Source: Arachis hypogaea (taxonomy: Eukaryota; Streptophyta; Magnoliopsida; Fabales; Fabaceae). From it: 64,000 nucleotides of DNA. The notes under the pieces were generated by a model. That model saw only the letters and a program-made list of their open reading frames with translations, made no database searches and was not told the DNA's origin. Below are positions 59,281-64,000 of this stretch, piece by piece; within the stretch, counting starts at the first letter, position 1, and each line of letters begins with the position of its first letter. The stretch lies in NCBI RefSeq assembly GCF_003086295.3, contig NC_092050.1, forward strand, positions 151,906,699 through 151,970,698, written 5' to 3'. A program made the position numbers and the translations under genes.

Positions 59281-61595
59281 CTAGTGACGCTTCATTTCCT
59301 GGAAAATATTTGATACCTTCGGTGACAATCTTGGGAGGTATTTGAATAGCTGCATCACAAGAGAAAAGAGTGATAAGCCTGACCAACTAGGAAGCAAACT
59401 GAAACATAAAAAATTCCAACAGCAATATATAGAATAGAAAACTTTTGGGCCCCTTTAAGGTTGTTTAGGGGAAAAAAAATGTTTTGCAGATAGCTGCATC
59501 AGACAACAGACAATCCATTCTATCAAAGGCTTCCTTTTAAAGGTGAATTTCAGTGCAACATTAAGGTTGATGCGGGAGACAGTTAGAGTTAGGAGGCTCA
59601 GATCTAATGTCAGGTTAATAATATAAAACCAATGGCATGTTTTGATTTAACAACAAAGATGATTCCAAATTCCCTTAAAGGAGGTTAAATGAAGTGAAAA
59701 AATGATCTTAACTATAATGTAGTGGTTTGGAAGGTCCAACATTAGGAATCATAGATACACTATTCCCATCTATCCCTCGTCAAACATGGTAATTAGAGTT
59801 GCCATTACTCTGACAACCTTTCCTTTCTTTCATGAGAAATATTTGCATTAATTTGGAGCACATTAATGCATGTTACAGGAACATTCATAGTCACTTATTT
59901 TCATATATGATATTTAGAATTTATATAAAAGATTGAGAATCAATGACCCGGAATATCCAGGAGTAGCATTAAATTTGCTCCAGGAACATGCAAGTCTCTC
60001 TTTCACCCTGATGAAGAAAATAAGTGGTTGCTTTGAAATTAATGACCAAAGAGGATTATTCTTTGTTAGTTTGCGACAACCTAAAGATCACTTAGAAGCG
60101 ATGACAATGGTCATTTGCTGGTCTTGGTGCTGGCTGAAGGCAAAAATTATGTGCAAAAGGTGTTAAGTTATCGCCTATACTATATCTGGAAACTAATTAA
60201 TACCAAAAACACAAATGGAAATTGAACCAGCAACATTTAGCAGCCACTGAAGATAACATACCCAAAGTTTCACACAAGCATCAACAACAACGGGGACCAG
60301 ACAAACAAAAATAGTTATAGCAGCCTGATCAACTTCAAGCCCATAGTGCTCAACAATTATCTCAATCAAAGTTTGCCAACCAGATTCAGAATGGTACCTG
60401 CAAGCATCCCATATGCATCAAAAGCAGACAACATATGAAGCATAGGTGAAACAAAGGTGCTGCAACAAGTAAAATACTATTCAAAATATCTAAGATATTA
60501 AAGCAAGTAACAAGTTAGAAAAGGAAAAAAGAAATTACCCAAGGAATATATCTGTGATAAGTATAATTAGGAATGCCTTCCCAGTATCTGAAATATTATT
60601 TATAATTTTATAACCAGTAAATTTGAGCAAAGCTACCTGCACAACAGAAGCATAGAGAAAAAAAGGGACAATAAATAGACATATTCTAGACATATTCAAG
60701 ATAATTGTATAAATAAAATATTAGTAAATATCAACAATCAAGCTGGAAAATAAACTAAATTGCAAAATGTTAGAAATAGAATGCCTAATTGTATCCCAAA
60801 TTAGGTTCTATGCCAAAGAAGCTTCCTTAAAATATGAATATTACACTTAAATCAAGTGCACCAAATAGTAGGCTAAGATCACACCTCAGAATAAAAATTT
60901 TGAAACCACACTTGGCTAGAGATAATAACGTGTAGCCTTTATAAGTGCTAGGACAAACCTCTCCTCTTAAGCAAACTGTTGGGTCGATTTAGGCCTACTT
61001 TGTTCCAAGATATTCCTTAGATTTTGTAGCGGTTTCTAAGTCTGTCAAAGAGGCTCTTGCTCGTTGTAGGAAGAGAGAAGCAATGTTGGAATGGCTATTG
61101 AGAGGAATAAAACTTGGGATATTGTTTTGTGCAAACAGATGTGTCAGGGTCTTCTAAAAGTATCCGAAATGATTGTAATCAACGAACCATACATGTCCTC
61201 TAATTTGATCTTTGGAAACATAAGTATATCAGACAAAGGTTTAGATATAACCTTAATCATCTCTTCCTCCTTCTTTTTTCCCTTTCAATGATTACCTTGT
61301 CTTCATTCTTGACACTTCTTTATTTTAAGGAATTACTTTATAAAAGAAATTTTCTTCATCTATTGAAGAAACTATACTTGTGTCTTAGGTTATTCACAAA
61401 AATTAATAGTAATAGAATACAAGTCCAACAAAAATATAAAAAATTCAGAACCTTTAGAATAAAGAAAATTGTAAACTTACTTTACTCTTATTGAAGTATA
61501 AAAGAATAAATAAAGAGATCCCATAAATTGCATCGGACCATATGTTGGCAAATGCTTTGCGATTCTCCAATCTCCACTCTTCTCGCAACTCTAAT
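59281..61595 (-). CDS. CemA/Ycf10-like plastid membrane protein (DLDG1 type), last four exons
   Basis: Exons on the minus strand: 61595-61481, 60636-60539, 60397-60262 and 59349-59281 (stop TAG). They join in phase at GT-AG sites to give 138 residues. The order is a charged segment (ELREEWRLENRKAFANIWSD), a hydrophobic stretch (YGISLFILLYF), LKFTGYKI...DTGKAFLIILITDIFLGYHSESGW, LIEIIVEHYGLEVDQ, another hydrophobic stretch (ITIFVCLVPVVVDACVK) and the end FKYLPRLSPKVSNIFQEMKRH. This is the C-terminal domain of CemA, including GYHS-x-x-GW, as found in nuclear DLDG1 proteins of the chloroplast envelope, which influence proton balance. The N-terminal part with the transit peptide lies beyond 64000 or was not recognised. 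Introns hold a copia relic and perhaps the 62-64 kb repeats. Confidence 0.85.
61040..61140 (+). pseudogene. Short copia RT relic in an intron of the CemA-like gene
   Basis: Plus strand, two frames: SVKEALARCRKREAM followed by AIERNKTWDIVL. This matches the start of copia reverse transcriptases (…EAL…W…AM…E…AL…N.TWD.V). About 100 bases only, flanked by ordinary intron sequence. Confidence 0.4.
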
Positions 61596-61879
61596 CTGTC
61601 AGAGCAACAAACGGAAGATAAATAAGGATAACAAATAAACAACAACTGAAGCTCATATTGAATAATAATTCACATAAAATACGATAACTATATATATCCA
61701 GGACTAGATTAATTCTCTTTTGCTCAGAGCCTTCATCAGTTCACAAGGTTTATGCTCTATCTTATTTCCTTCCATCCATGCATGGCTACCATTTTTCATG
61801 TGTCTTATGCCATTAATTATCCTTTACTCATCTTTTATCCACATTGATCATGATTATCTATTATGTCATTCATGCCCTT

Positions 61880-62780
61880 TTGATCCATTAATATATATCC
61901 CATATTTCTCTATGTGCATTTACATGACCTTTTATGCCATTATATTATTATTCCTTTAATGTTGAGAGTACATACCCATTTAAAATGTTTTATTTAATTA
62001 TTTAACATACCCTAATTTTACTATGTGCATTTACCTGACCTTTTATACTATTAAATTATTATTATTCCTTTAATGTTGAGAGTACATGCCTTTTTTTTTA
62101 TATCTTGTTCAATGTACCCTATTCTATTATGTGCATCTAAATGACCTCTTATATCATTATGTTATTATTACTCCTTTAATTTAAGGTCAAGGGTACATAC
62201 TTTCTTATAGTATTTTATTCAAGTATTTAATATACCTCATTCTTACTATGTGCACTTAGATTATGTTTTATACATTATATTATTAATATTTTCTTATGGT
62301 CAAGAGTACCTATAATTGTTTTATTCAACTAATTAATATCCAACCAAGTTGGGTTGGTCTAGTGGTTAGCTCACTAGTCCGCTTAAGCAAGTGTCGGGGG
62401 TTCGAATCCCGCCTTGTGCATGCAGCAACCCATTGGCCAGCGACAAACCCTTAAATGGAGCTCAATACCGCGGCGGATTAGTCCTTGACCTGTCGGGTTG
62501 GGGGATACCATGGGAAACCAAAAAAAAAAAAAAAAAACTAATTAATATCCCCTATTTTATTATATGAAATTATATGAACTTTTATACTATTAGATTAATA
62601 ATATTTCTTTTGAGTCAAGAGTACATGCCATTTTATAACTATTTTATTCAACTATTTAAAATATCTTATTTTTATATATAATGTGCATTTATATGATATT
62701 TTATACATTATATTATTAACTTCCCTCTAAGGTCGAGATAACATATTTTCTTATAACATCTTATTCAACATGCTCATTTT
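61880..62780. repeat. Diverged ~110-125 base tandem array, split by a SINE
   Basis: A unit of the form gag(a)gtacat..., then attttattcaa, tatttaatatacc, ctatgtgcatttacatgacc, tttatacnattatattatta recurs about seven times. Landmarks gagtacat / gtgcat occur near 61910, 61965, 62025, 62085, 62130, 62195, 62250, 62610 and 62680. The SINE at 62342-62535 sits within one unit. Divergence between units is considerable, so the array is old. Confidence 0.65.
62342..62535 (+). mobile_element. Young tRNA-derived SINE
   Basis: It starts with aaccaagttgggttggtcta and carries A box ggtctagtggttagctcact and B box gggttcgaatcccgcc. It ends in a run of about 17-18 A, flanked by a perfect 15-base target duplication, aactaattaatatcc (62327-62341 and 62536-62550). 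The two degenerate copies at 4361 and 16684 are the same family. The pol III promoter boxes look intact. Confidence 0.93.
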
Positions 62781-63188
62781 GTCATGGTATATGTCCCTCC
62801 TCTTGCATGATCTATTCTTGCATGAATCTCTTCTTGTGTATGCCTAAACAACCCTAATTGTAAATTAAATTGAGGGAATGATCAAGGGAAGTTGACCCCA
62901 AAGATAAGATATCGAGATGATCCCTCGGTAAGGGAGGGTGATCGATCAAGATGATTCTTCGGTAAGGGAAAGTGATCGCCCAAGACATTCGAGATAAGAA
63001 CCTTCGGTGAGAAAATGAGACTCTCATTTTATACCGGTTTGAGCTCAATACCCTTCATAAAAGCTACAAGTTAAGAAAGGAGAAAGTATAAAGCAAAGTT
63101 TGATCATAATGATGTTCTTTTTTAAGATTTATTTATGAATATGTCGACATTCCATATGTTACTATCCTTTCTATTTTTTTTCTTTGTG
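62781..63188. other. Unassigned stretch with a short internal repeat
   Basis: Around 62915-63015 the motif cggtaagggannngtgatcg is repeated twice and a third time weakly, with ~37-base spacing (ccctcggtaaggg, ttcttcggtaaggg, ccttcggtgag). No gene is recognised. Confidence 0.4.
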
Positions 63189-64000
63189 CTCTCCTTTTTG
63201 CCTATATGTTTTACAAGAAAGGTTCATATTACATGCCATATCGTACGACATTTTTTTAAAATCCCGCACGTGGGCTGGAGATAGATATGGAGGTGTTGTA
63301 TAGCACTCCTACTGAGACTTTAAGTTCTCATCCCTTTTCTTTTTCCATACTATCTCTAGAGGAACATGGCTCAGCGGATAGAGACGACGCAGGTGCCCCC
63401 GAAGGTAACTTCTGAATATGATCCCTCGAAGCACGCGTGGGTAGTTACGACCACTACTGTGCTCCAAACTATCTACTTAGGTCGAGAGTTCGTGGAAAGA
63501 GAACCCTAACTTCCCGTCGTAACCTTTCTAGATAAAAACGCTTCAGCATTCAAGAAGCGGTCATGGTGATGCATCTCGAATCAGATTCCGAGACGGAGGA
63601 AGAGGAAGACACCATGGAAGAGGATCGAGAAGAGGAGTTGAACCCTTGCGGAAGTCCAAAGGTGGAATACGTATCCTACTCCCCCACTTCGGCACCCCGT
63701 CGAGTCTTAGTTCATCCCACACAACTGAAGCGTTCTTATCTAGGAAGGTTACGACGGCAGCTGGGGTTCTCTTTCAACGAACTCTTGCCTTAATTACCTT
63801 CGGGGGCACTGCGTCGTCTCCATGTTCCTCTGGAGACAGTATGGGAAAAGAAAAGGGATGAGAACTTAAAGTCTCAGTAGGAGTGCTATGCAACACCTCC
63901 ATATCTATCTCTAGCTCACGCGCGGGATTTTGAAAAAAAGTCGTACGATGTGGCATGTAATATAAACCTTTCTTGTAAAGCATATAGGCAAAAAGGAGAG
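63189..64000. repeat. Long inverted repeat whose arms encode the same fragment; runs off the window
   Basis: The left arm 63189-63408 and right arm 63794-64000 are reverse complements over ~205-220 bases with few differences. Read inward, both encode MPxRTTFF, then NPARxLEIDMEVLxSTPTETLSSHPFSFxILSxEEHG. The right arm (minus strand) is open through this stretch; the left arm has a stop after RTTFF and a ~12-base insertion after EEHG. The ~385-base centre holds an acidic frame at 63563-63793. The outer limit of the right arm may lie past 64000. No transposase or target duplication is seen and the family is not recognised. Confidence 0.7.
63563..63793 (+). CDS. Unidentified acidic open frame in the centre of the inverted repeat
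   Basis: 76 codons: an acidic stretch of Glu/Asp (ESDSETEEEEDTMEEDREEE at residues 6-25), then a basic end (RRVLVHPTQLKRSYLGRLRRQ). GC content is higher than in the flanks. An ATG at 63367 (MAQRIETTQVPPK) opens a 47-codon frame upstream. Either could be part of a transposon protein split by introns; I do not recognise the family. It may be a chance frame. Confidence 0.3.
   Translation: MVMHLESDSETEEEEDTMEEDREEELNPCGSPKVEYVSYSPTSAPRRVLVHPTQLKRSYLGRLRRQLGFSFNELLP

Noticed and set aside
59933..60166. A 77-codon plus-strand frame as a small gene
   Set aside because: It lies in the last intron of the CemA-like gene on the opposite strand and has no domain or codon signal.
1..64000. CRISPR arrays, operons, tRNA or rRNA genes
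   Set aside because: This is plant nuclear DNA. No spaced direct repeats of CRISPR form were seen. The tRNA-like boxes found all belong to SINEs, and no rRNA sequence was recognised.

Overview
The window is nuclear DNA from a flowering plant: it is strongly AT-rich, genes have many introns with GT-AG splice sites, and both classes of plant transposon are dense. A legume, plausibly Arachis (peanut group), fits best. That is an inference from the kinase, which resembles the peanut STYPK / Arabidopsis RAF22-RAF28 group, and from the MITE and SINE types; nothing here proves the species.

Layout. 1-3231: AT-rich repeats plus a broken Ty3/gypsy integrase tail with a MITE inside. 3481-15149 (minus): an apparently intact 17-exon oxidosqualene cyclase gene of 757 codons with lupeol-synthase signatures; its introns hold at least seven small transposons. 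15.4-18.3 kb: intergenic DNA with degenerate MITEs and a SINE. 18322-23373 (minus): a recent Ty1/copia element with LTRs, target duplication and primer-binding site, but a broken polyprotein. 24.5-25.3 kb: transposon relics.

25.8-56.6 kb: a kinase locus present three times in tandem. Copy A (25.8-28.4 kb) keeps only the promoter and 5' leader. Copies B (35395-36839) and C (54851-56240) encode complete 414-residue Raf-like kinases that differ at four residues. A LINE (29185-33366) lies upstream of B. Between B and C lie a gypsy LTR fragment with a SINE in it, a non-autonomous element with a hAT-like MITE inside it, a Mutator-like element that has captured a nearly complete cytidine deaminase pseudogene (Pack-MULE-like), and a second copia element (41331-47117). 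Upstream of C is an array of four ~1.17 kb tandem units that contain part of the kinase upstream region.

56.7-64 kb: two more MITEs, the last four exons (minus) of a CemA/Ycf10-like plastid membrane protein (DLDG1 type) whose 5' exons lie beyond the right edge, a diverged ~120 bp tandem array split by a young SINE, and, running off the right edge, a long inverted repeat whose arms carry the same unidentified coding fragment. From memory, the Arabidopsis kinase At4g31170 and DLDG1 (At4g31040) are close neighbours, so the order kinase-DLDG1 is probably conserved synteny.

The functional genes are therefore one triterpene cyclase, two near-identical kinases and one partial plastid envelope protein; nearly everything else is transposon-derived. 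All splice junctions and repeat boundaries were read by eye.
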